From JAWLBW01 sp041687475 (GTDB lineage Bacteria; J088; JAWLBW01), in assembly GCA_041687475.1 (NCBI GenBank), contig JAWLBW010000185.1, positions 1 to 9,141 of the forward strand: a stretch of DNA of 9,141 bases, read 5' to 3'. Positions 1 to 5,601 of the stretch are shown one piece after another (position 1 is the first letter of the stretch; the number at the start of each line of letters is the position of its first letter). The position numbers and the translations under genes are program-made. The notes under the pieces are model-generated. The model saw only the letters and a program-made list of their open reading frames with translations. It was not told the origin of the DNA and made no database searches.

Positions 1-893
1 CCAGGGCCCTTCTTTCGCAGTTCGGGTTTCGAAGCGGAGAAGAAGATCATCGTATGCTCAAGGCCGCCTACGATTGGGATACGGAAATCGACGAGCTCGC
101 CTCGGGCCCTGTCATACACACCTGGGAAGGTATCGTGAAGGCAACGCCCACCAAGATCGAGGTCGACCGTGAGAACGACCATTTCTTCATGTCGGGCATC
201 TGGGAAAACTCATATGAAGCCGAGTCGCACCTGGCCGAATCGGGCGTGTCCGACGAGCCGGTCTGCTATACGTTGACCGGTTACGCCTCGGGCTGGTGTA
301 CCTCCTTCTTCGGCGGCCGCCGCATGGTGGCCATTGAGACCAAGTGCCGCGGCAAGGGCGACGACGTCTGCGCTTTCGAGATCAAGGCCGCCGACGAGTG
401 GGGGCCTGAGGCCGATGCGTGGAAGGATGCGCTTGCTTCGTCGAGTTACTCGCTGACCCGCGAGCTCGAGTCGAAACTTCTGACCATCGAGCAGCAGGCC
501 GCGGCCATTCGTGAGCTTTCGACCCCCGTCATGGAAGTGTGGGAAGACATACTGCTTCTTCCGGTGGTAGGCATCGTCGACACCCGGCGCAGCGCCGACA
601 TCATGAATTCGTTGCTCGAGCGTATCGTCGAAACCCAATCGAAGTGTGTAATCATTGACGTGACCGGCGTTGCCACCGTCGACACGCGTACCGCCGACTA
701 TCTGCTGAAGATCGTGCGGGCGGCGGCTTTGCTGGGCTCTCGTTGCGTGCTCACCGGGTTGAGCCCCGCCGTCGCACAGACGCTGGTCGAGATCGGCGCC
801 GACCTGGGTGAGATTCACACGCTGCGCAATTTGAAGGACGGCTTGCGCGATTGCCTGCGCTTTCTTCGTGAACGTCGCTCGGTAGGGGGCTGA
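1..893 (+). CDS. rsbR: RsbR-type stressosome sensor with XylR_N/V4R and STAS domains (5' end missing)
   Basis: Partial gene. The frame is open from base 3 to the stop at 891-893, and the codons before the ATG at 54 encode residues that fit the family (ALLSQFGFRSGEED), so that ATG is internal and the true start lies left of the window. Numbering from that Met: residues 1-120 are the end of an XylR_N/V4R ligand-binding domain (DEPVCYTLTGYASGW, then C98...C106 in a CRGKGDDVC pattern); about 125-157 is a helical linker; 158-275 is a STAS domain closely resembling Bacillus RsbR. T177 (GIVDTRR) and T211 (VATVDTRT) are 34 residues apart, as are the RsbR phosphosites T171 and T205. RsbR proteins form the stressosome shell with RsbS and are phosphorylated by RsbT. 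V4R domains in other regulators bind small organic effectors; the ligand here is unknown. First gene seen of a five-gene rsb operon. Confidence 0.88.
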   Translation, partial: RALLSQFGFRSGEEDHRMLKAAYDWDTEIDELASGPVIHTWEGIVKATPTKIEVDRENDHFFMSGIWENSYEAESHLAESGVSDEPVCYTLTGYASGWCTSFFGGRRMVAIETKCRGKGDDVCAFEIKAADEWGPEADAWKDALASSSYSLTRELESKLLTIEQQAAAIRELSTPVMEVWEDILLLPVVGIVDTRRSADIMNSLLERIVETQSKCVIIDVTGVATVDTRTADYLLKIVRAAALLGSRCVLTGLSPAVAQTLVEIGADLGEIHTLRNLKDGLRDCLRFLRERRSVGG

Positions 894-895
894 GC

Positions 896-1336
896 ATGGC
901 CGCCATACCCATCATACGCCTGCGTAACGTGCTCATCGTGTCGGTTCAGGGCGACCTGACCGACACGACGGTACTGGCCCTCAAGGAAGCCTTGACTGAC
1001 ACCATCGAACGAGCCCCGGCCGACGGACTCGTCATCGACATTTCGGGCGTCGACCTGGTCGATACCTATATGGCGCGCGCTTTTCGCGACCTGTCGCAGA
1101 TTGTGCGCCTGATGGGCGTGCAAACCGTGCTGGCGGGGCTCGATCCGGCCATGGCCGGAACCCTTGTCGAGATGGGCATGACCATGGAAGGCGTGCACAC
1201 CGCCCTGAATCTCGAGGCGGCTCTCGAATTGCTGGGACTGCGAATCTCGACGGTGGGCAACGTTGACGACCCGTTCGAAGCCCAGGCTGCGACCGTTCGC
1301 GAAGAAGACGAACTATTCGGCCTTGAGAATCTCTGA
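896..1336 (+). CDS. rsbS: RsbS-type STAS-domain stressosome core protein
   Basis: A 146-residue protein that is essentially one STAS domain (residues 5-112), matching RsbS from IPIIRLRNVLIVSVQGDL through the strand and helix around VIDISGVDLVDTYMAR to MGVQTVLAGLDPAMAGTLVEMG. RsbS with RsbR forms the icosahedral stressosome core that sequesters the RsbT kinase. The residue at the known RsbS phosphosite (Ser59 in Bacillus, IDS motif) is Thr57 here (VDT), still phosphorylatable. After the domain there is a tail of about 30 residues that is rich in Glu and Asp (EEDELFGLENL at the end), longer than in Bacillus RsbS (about 120 residues). The start lies 2 bases after the rsbR stop, with an AGGGGG ribosome site at 884-889 and a 6-base spacer, which supports this ATG and translational coupling. 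Confidence 0.9.
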   Translation: MAAIPIIRLRNVLIVSVQGDLTDTTVLALKEALTDTIERAPADGLVIDISGVDLVDTYMARAFRDLSQIVRLMGVQTVLAGLDPAMAGTLVEMGMTMEGVHTALNLEAALELLGLRISTVGNVDDPFEAQAATVREEDELFGLENL

Positions 1337-1344
1337 GGGATGCC

Positions 1345-1998
1345 ATGCAAACGGTGACGGCAGTCGACGGATTGCGCGAGGTATTGCAACGGTATGTCAG
1401 CTCGGTGACGGCCCGTAGCCTTGTCGATACGGCAATACGCCGTGCCGGCATGAGCCACGCCGAGCTGCAGAGCGGCAAAGTCTCGGAGCAGGTCATAGTA
1501 CAGGTGTTGCGAGGCATCGAGGTTTTTCTGCGCGACGAGCGCCAGCGCGAAGTCCTGGCCGGCCAGCTGCGGGCGCTTTCGCAGAAGGGAACCGGCCACC
1601 TCGTGCGCGAGAAGGTCGTGCCCATTCACTCCGAAGACAGTGTGGTCACTGCCCGGGCCCGGGCAAGGGATCTTGCCGCCGAAGTCGGTTTTCAGCGGAC
1701 CGAACAGGTAAAGATCGCGACCGCCGTTTCCGAAGTCGCCCGTAACATTCTTCGGTATGCCGGGGGCGACGGCGAGGTTACGGTGAAACTGATCTCGCGT
1801 CCGCGCAACGGCATTTCCATTGCCGCGACCGACCGGGGGCCTGGCATTCCCGACATCAATCACGTGCTCTCGGGCGCCTACGTTTCGCGTACCGGCATGG
1901 GCATGGGCCTTCTCGGCTGCCGAAAACTGATGGACCAGTTTCATGTCGAAACGGGGCCCGGTAAGGGCACCATCGTGGTCATGGAGAAATACCTGTGA
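1345..1998 (+). CDS. rsbT: RsbT-type serine/threonine kinase with N-terminal helical extension
   Basis: 217 residues, against about 133 for Bacillus RsbT. Residues about 90-217 are the GHKL/HATPase_c kinase domain and align with RsbT along their whole length: N-box E130-VAR-N134, G1 box D163-RGPGIPDI, G2 box T183-GMGMGLLGCRKLMD, and a closing GKGTIVV strand. RsbT phosphorylates RsbS and RsbR and is then released to activate its target (RsbU in Bacillus). Residues 1-85 are an extra mostly helical region (VLQRYVSSVTARSLVDTAIRR, then VLRGIEVFLRDERQREV) that I cannot assign; it may be a docking or dimerisation domain. The start has GAGGG at 1335-1339, 5 bases upstream, and lies 8 bases after the rsbS stop. 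The 3' end overlaps the next gene by 4 bases. Kinase assignment is firm; the exact partner of the extension is unknown. Confidence 0.87.
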   Translation: MQTVTAVDGLREVLQRYVSSVTARSLVDTAIRRAGMSHAELQSGKVSEQVIVQVLRGIEVFLRDERQREVLAGQLRALSQKGTGHLVREKVVPIHSEDSVVTARARARDLAAEVGFQRTEQVKIATAVSEVARNILRYAGGDGEVTVKLISRPRNGISIAATDRGPGIPDINHVLSGAYVSRTGMGMGLLGCRKLMDQFHVETGPGKGTIVVMEKYL

Positions 1999-2567
1999 AT
2001 CTGGTTGCCGACGTAGGGCATGCGCTCCGGGCCATGCCCGGTGAACGGCTATGCGGCGATCAGCTTGCCGTGGTGCGTAGCGAAGAGAGGCTGGTGTTGG
2101 CTCTTGCCGACGGCCTGGGCCATGGCGAGGGGGCCCACGAAGCGGCGACGGCGGCCATGGCTTTCGTCAACGCGAACGCCGGTCTGACTCCGGGCGATAT
2201 GTTGAGGGGCTGCGATCGGGCCATTGCTCACACCCGGGGGGTTGCTCTCACGGTGCTTGCGCTCGACCTGCGCAACGGCGAACTGCTGCATGCCGCCGTG
2301 GGCAATGTCGAGGTGCGCGCCGTTTCCCGCGAACCCATTCGTCCGCTTCCGCAACAAGGGGTGTTGGGGGTGCGCGTTCGCCGCATTGTCGAAAACCGCT
2401 ATCGGACACACCCGGGCGATCTCATCGTCCTTTTCACGGACGGTATTTCGAGTCGGGCCGATCTCGATCCCTTCCGCACGAAGAACGCCTCGGCGGCAGC
2501 GCGCCTGATTCTCGAAACCCACGCCAAGGATCATGATGACGCAGCCTGTCTCGTGCTTAAATGCTGA
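1995..2567 (+). CDS. rsbX: RsbX-type PP2C/SpoIIE-family phosphatase
   Basis: 190 residues, close to Bacillus RsbX (199). It is a bare PP2C-like (SpoIIE-type) catalytic domain with the expected metal-binding acids: D22 in CGDQ, D39 in ADGLGHGEGA, D149 in FTDGIS and D181/D182 in HDDAACLV. RsbX dephosphorylates phospho-RsbS and phospho-RsbR, resetting the stressosome after a stress signal; the position after rsbT fits this role rather than RsbU or SpoIIE, which carry extra N-terminal domains. The start is a GTG whose last two bases are part of the rsbT stop (GTGA overlap), with GGAG at 1983-1986 and an 8-base spacer, so translation is probably coupled to rsbT. The 3' end overlaps the next gene by about 32 bases in another frame. 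Confidence 0.86.
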   Translation: MNLVADVGHALRAMPGERLCGDQLAVVRSEERLVLALADGLGHGEGAHEAATAAMAFVNANAGLTPGDMLRGCDRAIAHTRGVALTVLALDLRNGELLHAAVGNVEVRAVSREPIRPLPQQGVLGVRVRRIVENRYRTHPGDLIVLFTDGISSRADLDPFRTKNASAAARLILETHAKDHDDAACLVLKC

Positions 2568-2979
2568 GACGGTTCGGGTCGCGATCGACCGCGAGACACC
2601 TCTGGCATACATACAGTCCGTCGCCCGCAACTTTGCGCTGGCACGCGGCTTCGACTGTCGTTTTGCCGCCGAACTGGCCATAGCGGTCAGTGAATTGGCG
2701 TCGAATGTGCAGAAGTTCGCCGAAGCCGGTCGCCTCGATGTCTCATATCGGGATATGGCCGTCGAAGTCGTTGTGACCGACTCGGGGCCGGGATTGATGG
2801 CCCCCGAGCTGGTCCTTAACGACGGGTTCACAACCGATATCGGCCTTGACGGTATGCCGGCGTTTCCCCGTCGAAGTCTCGGAATGGGGCTGGGCGCCGT
2901 CAGGCGTATGAGCGATTCCTTTGAGATTGCGCCGGGGCCCGGTGGCGGCACCCGCGTCTGGTTCCGCAAGTCGCGCTGA
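2536..2979 (+). CDS. Second RsbT/RsbW-like GHKL-type kinase (anti-sigma-factor-like ATPase)
   Basis: 147 residues forming one HATPase_c kinase domain. Counting from the ATG at 2536: N-box E53-LAS-N57, G1 box D82-SGPGL, and G2 box S114-LGMGLGAVRRM, with a GGTRVWF final strand. It resembles RsbT more than RsbW (DSGPGL, then a GF..D lid segment and GMGLGAVRRMSD), so it is best read as a second switch kinase or anti-sigma-like protein. A short insertion (TTDIGLDGMPAFPRR) lengthens the ATP lid. Its start lies inside rsbX. The AAGGA at 2526-2530 is 5 bases from the ATG at 2536 but only 2 from the ATG at 2533, so I prefer 2536; 2533 adds one Met. No STAS antagonist, RsbU or sigma factor follows it, so its partner cannot be named from this window. 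It may deliver the module's output, or phosphorylate a STAS protein coded elsewhere. Confidence 0.82.
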   Translation: MTQPVSCLNAETVRVAIDRETPLAYIQSVARNFALARGFDCRFAAELAIAVSELASNVQKFAEAGRLDVSYRDMAVEVVVTDSGPGLMAPELVLNDGFTTDIGLDGMPAFPRRSLGMGLGAVRRMSDSFEIAPGPGGGTRVWFRKSR

Positions 2980-3023
2980 TTTCTTGCGCGGTTTCTCGCC
3001 GGGTAACGTCGTCTTCGACCCCC

Positions 3024-3052
3024 TAGGCACCCACCGCATGATGACCTAGACT
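3024..3052 (+). promoter_or_regulatory. Candidate sigma-70-like promoter for the doe operon
   Basis: TAGGCA (3024-3029) matches the -35 consensus at four of six bases, and TAGACT (3047-3052) matches the -10 consensus at four of six, with an ideal 17-base spacer. Transcription would begin near 3059, about 38 bases before the doeB2 start. It sits in the only sizeable gap between the rsb and doe genes. The match is modest, and such matches occur by chance in any sequence, so this is a candidate only. Confidence 0.35.
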
Positions 3053-3054
3053 GG

Positions 3055-3079
3055 AGTCCGGTTTGTGTTACGCCGGACT
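3055..3079 (+). promoter_or_regulatory. Perfect 7-bp inverted repeat at the predicted doe transcription start (operator or leader hairpin)
   Basis: AGTCCGG (3055-3061) and CCGGACT (3073-3079) are exact reverse complements around an 11-base centre. As DNA it overlaps the predicted start point just downstream of the candidate -10 box, a usual place for a repressor operator. As RNA it would be a hairpin 17 bases before the doeB2 start codon, which itself has only a weak GAG-type ribosome site. No T-run follows, so it is not a standard intrinsic terminator of the rsb operon. No regulator gene is seen nearby. Confidence 0.4.
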
Positions 3080-3096
3080 TCATCTGAGTCGAGATC

Positions 3097-4299
3097 ATGC
3101 GGGAAGCGTGGAACAAACTCATCAAACGTGCGGCCGTGCTGCGGCGCCGCCTGCACCAGTGGCCTGAGACCGCTTGGGAAGAGCAGGAGACGGCCGCTCA
3201 CATTCGTGAACTGCTTACGGAAAGCGGCATTGGCTGGCGTGCGTGCGCGGGTACGGGAACCATGGCCATGTTGGCCCCGCATGCCGCCGGCAGGCACATT
3301 GCCCTCCGCGGCGACATCGACGGGCTCGAGATGCGCGAAGAGAGCCCGCTGCCCTGGGCTTCGCAACGGCCCGGCTTCATGCATGCCTGCGGCCATGACG
3401 GTCACACGGCCGTTCTACTCGCTACCGCGTGGTGGTTGAAGCTTCACGAAGACGCGCTGCCCGGACCAGTAAGCCTGTTGTTCCAACCCGCAGAAGAGGG
3501 CGGCCACGGCGCACGCGAAATGATCGCCGACGGCGCCCTCGAAGGGGTCGACGCCGTATACGGATGGCACAACTGGCCCGCCATTGCCTTCGGTAAGGCG
3601 GTCTGTCCCGACGGGCCGGTCATGTGCGCCAACGGCACCTTCCACATTACCCTGCGGGGAAGGGGGGGCCACGCCAGCCAGCCCGAACTGTGCCGCGACC
3701 CGGTAACCGCGGCGGCGGCCGTGACGCTGGCGCTGCAGCAGATTGTCAGCCGCCGCCTGCCCGCCCGTGAGCCCGCGGTGGTCAGTGTCACTTCCGTTGA
3801 AGCGTCCAGTCTTCCGACCGTCATTCCCGATACGGCGAAGTTGCAGGGCAGCATTCGCGCCGGTTCGGTCGAGACGCGGGCGGCCATGTTCCGCATGATT
3901 CGCGAAATTGCCGAGGGTACGGCAAGTGCCTGGGGTGTCACGGCCGAAGTCGTGCTGCACGACCGCTATGACGCGACCGTTAACCATGCCGAAGAAGCGG
4001 CCCGGGTGCGAAGCGCGCTCGAACGGGAACTCGGCGCCGGGTGGCGCGACGAGCGATTGCCCGTGCCCATCATGGCCTCGGAAGACTTCAGCTATTTCCT
4101 GAACCGCATACCCGGCGCCTATGCACTCATCGGCGCAGGCGACGAAGACGGCCACGACGTACCCTGCCACAGCGGCCGGTACGACTTCAACGATCGACTG
4201 ATACCCCTTGTCGTGCGCCTTTTCGCACGGCTTGCCGGTGCCCCGGTACCCGACCCGGAAACCGAAGAGAAAGAACCCGGCCTGCTCGAAGCAGGCTGA
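3097..4299 (+). CDS. doeB2: N-acetyl-L-2,4-diaminobutyrate deacetylase, M20 family (DoeB2-type)
   Basis: 400-residue M20 metallo-amidohydrolase. The family's metal site is intact: C98 and H100 in HACGHDGHT, E134 in PAEEGG (with E133 as the general-base position), H158 in GWHNWP and H358 in CHSGRYDFND. H192 in GRGGHAS lies in the lid/dimerisation domain (about 180-295). Such enzymes cut N-acyl amino acids (hippurate, IAA conjugates, N-acetyl-diaminopimelate). The neighbours decide the substrate: with doeD, doeA and doeC adjacent, it most likely removes acetate from N-alpha-acetyl-diaminobutyrate, the product of DoeA. This replaces the AspA/AstE-like DoeB used in Halomonas elongata. Residues 383-400 form a loose acidic tail (PVPDPETEEKEPG) probably outside the fold. 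The first gene of the operon, with a weak ribosome site. Family certain; exact substrate inferred from context. Confidence 0.85.
   Translation: MREAWNKLIKRAAVLRRRLHQWPETAWEEQETAAHIRELLTESGIGWRACAGTGTMAMLAPHAAGRHIALRGDIDGLEMREESPLPWASQRPGFMHACGHDGHTAVLLATAWWLKLHEDALPGPVSLLFQPAEEGGHGAREMIADGALEGVDAVYGWHNWPAIAFGKAVCPDGPVMCANGTFHITLRGRGGHASQPELCRDPVTAAAAVTLALQQIVSRRLPAREPAVVSVTSVEASSLPTVIPDTAKLQGSIRAGSVETRAAMFRMIREIAEGTASAWGVTAEVVLHDRYDATVNHAEEAARVRSALERELGAGWRDERLPVPIMASEDFSYFLNRIPGAYALIGAGDEDGHDVPCHSGRYDFNDRLIPLVVRLFARLAGAPVPDPETEEKEPGLLEAG
4280..4296 (+). repeat. Perfect hairpin at the end of doeB2
   Basis: GCCTGCT (4280-4286), CGA, AGCAGGC (4290-4296): a 7-bp stem with a 3-base loop directly before the doeB2 stop codon (4297-4299). 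It encodes the last residues of the loose C-terminal tail. There is no T-run, so it is not a terminator; it could block 3' exonuclease or tune the doeB2/doeD ratio. A related GCAGGC/GCCTGC hairpin occurs at 8261-8275. Confidence 0.4.
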
Positions 4300-4347
4300 A
4301 GGCGGCCGCCGGCAGGGCGGTCACCGGAACACGCAGGAGAAGCAGAC

Positions 4348-5601
4348 ATGAACGTTTTCGAAGAATTTGAATCGGAAATTCGCGGCTACTCGCGGGCCTG
4401 GCCCACGGTCTTCCGGTCGGCGTCGAATGCCCGGCAAGTCGATGAGAACGGCAAGTCGTATCTCGATTTCTTCGCGGGCGCGGGCGTGCTGAACTTCGGC
4501 CACAACAATGAACGCATGAAGCGCGCCCTCATTGCATTCATCGAGGCCGACGGGGTCGCCCACAGCCTGGACATGGCCACGTCGGTCAAGCGCGCGTTCA
4601 TTGAAGCCTTCGTCCACACGATCCTGCAGCCCAGAGGCATGCGTCATAAGCTGCAGTTCATGGGTCCGACCGGCACGAACGCCGTCGAGGCCGCCTTGAA
4701 ATTGGCGCGCAAGGTTACCGGACGCAGGGGTATCGTCGCGTTCAGTCACGGCTTTCACGGCATGACGCTGGGCGCGCTGGCCTGCACGGCCAACAGCTAC
4801 TTTCGCGGCGCAGCCGGTGTTCCCCTCGAGCATGTGCACCGCATGCCCTTCGAGACCAGCCCCGGCGGGGGCATGGAATCGCTCGAGTCCCTGCGGGCCG
4901 AAATCACCGATCCGTCGGGCGGTCTCGAACCTCCGGCCGCCTTTCTGCTCGAGACCATACAGGCCGAGGGCGGCGTGAACGTGGCTTCACCCGGCTGGCT
5001 CAAGGCGGTCGAAAAGTTGGCGCACGACACCGGGGCGCTGTTCATCGTCGACGATATTCAAGTGGGTTGCGGACGCACCGGCTCGTTATTCAGCTTCGAC
5101 GGTATCGGCCTCGACCCCGACATCGTCTGCCTGGCCAAGGGTATCGGGGGCTACGGCACGCCGCTGGCCATGAACCTGATTAAACCCGAACACGACATCT
5201 GGTCGCCCGGCGAGCATACCGGAACGTTCAGGGGACAGGGGTTCTCCTTCGTCGCCGGCCGTGAAGGCTTGCGATATTTCGAGGACGACGAACTCATGTC
5301 CGAGGTCCGCAGGAAAGGCGCGCAGATGGCCGAGCGGCTGCGTAACATCGCGGCAAAACATGACGCCAGAGCTTTCGAGGTACGCGGACGCGGCATGGTG
5401 CAGGCCATCGATGTCGGCGACGGCGCGCTCGCCAAAGCCGTGGCTGCCGAGTGTTTTCTGCGGGGTCTTCTCATCGGCCCCTGCGGGTCTGGGGGAAGAG
5501 TGCTGAAGTTGATTCCGCCGCTTACCATTCCCCAGGCCGATCTGGAAGAAGGCCTCGACATTCTCGAAGCTTCGCTCGCCGCCGTGGTGGAGTCGGTATG
5601 A
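4348..5601 (+). CDS. doeD: L-2,4-diaminobutyrate:2-oxoglutarate 4-aminotransferase (EctB/DoeD family)
   Basis: 417-residue class III, PLP-dependent aminotransferase that reads like EctB from the start (FEEFESEIRGYSRAWPTVF) through FFAGAGVLNFGHN, GPTGTNAVEAALKLAR, FSHGFHGMTLGAL, VDDIQVGCGRTG and HTGTFRG. PLP contacts visible: phosphate loop GPTGTN (106-111), D235 and Q238 in VDDIQ, Schiff-base K264 in LAKGIGGYG, and T293. The enzyme moves the gamma-amino group between diaminobutyrate plus 2-oxoglutarate and aspartate semialdehyde plus glutamate. EctB runs it towards ectoine synthesis and DoeD in breakdown. With doeA, doeB2 and doeC adjacent and no ectA or ectC, the catabolic role is favoured. 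The start has AGGAG at 4335-4339 with an 8-base spacer, 48 bases after doeB2. The 3' end overlaps doeA by 4 bases (ATGA). Family certain; direction inferred from context. Confidence 0.88.
   Translation: MNVFEEFESEIRGYSRAWPTVFRSASNARQVDENGKSYLDFFAGAGVLNFGHNNERMKRALIAFIEADGVAHSLDMATSVKRAFIEAFVHTILQPRGMRHKLQFMGPTGTNAVEAALKLARKVTGRRGIVAFSHGFHGMTLGALACTANSYFRGAAGVPLEHVHRMPFETSPGGGMESLESLRAEITDPSGGLEPPAAFLLETIQAEGGVNVASPGWLKAVEKLAHDTGALFIVDDIQVGCGRTGSLFSFDGIGLDPDIVCLAKGIGGYGTPLAMNLIKPEHDIWSPGEHTGTFRGQGFSFVAGREGLRYFEDDELMSEVRRKGAQMAERLRNIAAKHDARAFEVRGRGMVQAIDVGDGALAKAVAAECFLRGLLIGPCGSGGRVLKLIPPLTIPQADLEEGLDILEASLAAVVESV

Noticed and set aside
54..56. ATG at 54 as the start of the rsbR gene
   Set aside because: The frame is open to the window edge and the preceding codons continue the sensor domain, so the start must lie outside the window.
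1066..1944. Open frame of 292 codons on the - strand across rsbS and rsbT
   Set aside because: It crosses two well-supported genes and shows no family resemblance or ribosome site.
2991..3005. GTTT...GGGTAA resembling a sigma-B promoter after the rsb operon
   Set aside because: The two boxes are only 6 bases apart instead of about 12-15, so it cannot work as a sigma-B-type promoter.
3055..3079. Intrinsic terminator of the rsb operon
   Set aside because: The 11-base loop and the absence of a T-run after the stem do not fit a standard terminator; it is listed as an operator or leader hairpin instead.
5451..5597. Upstream ATG that would add 49 residues to DoeA
   Set aside because: The extra residues come from inside doeD in another frame and resemble no DoeA N-terminus; the ATG at 5598 has an ATGA overlap and a TGGAG site.
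4348..5601. EctB in an ectoine-biosynthesis operon
   Set aside because: No ectA or ectC lies nearby, while doeA, a deacetylase and an aldehyde dehydrogenase do, so the breakdown role (DoeD) is preferred, although the sequence itself fits both.
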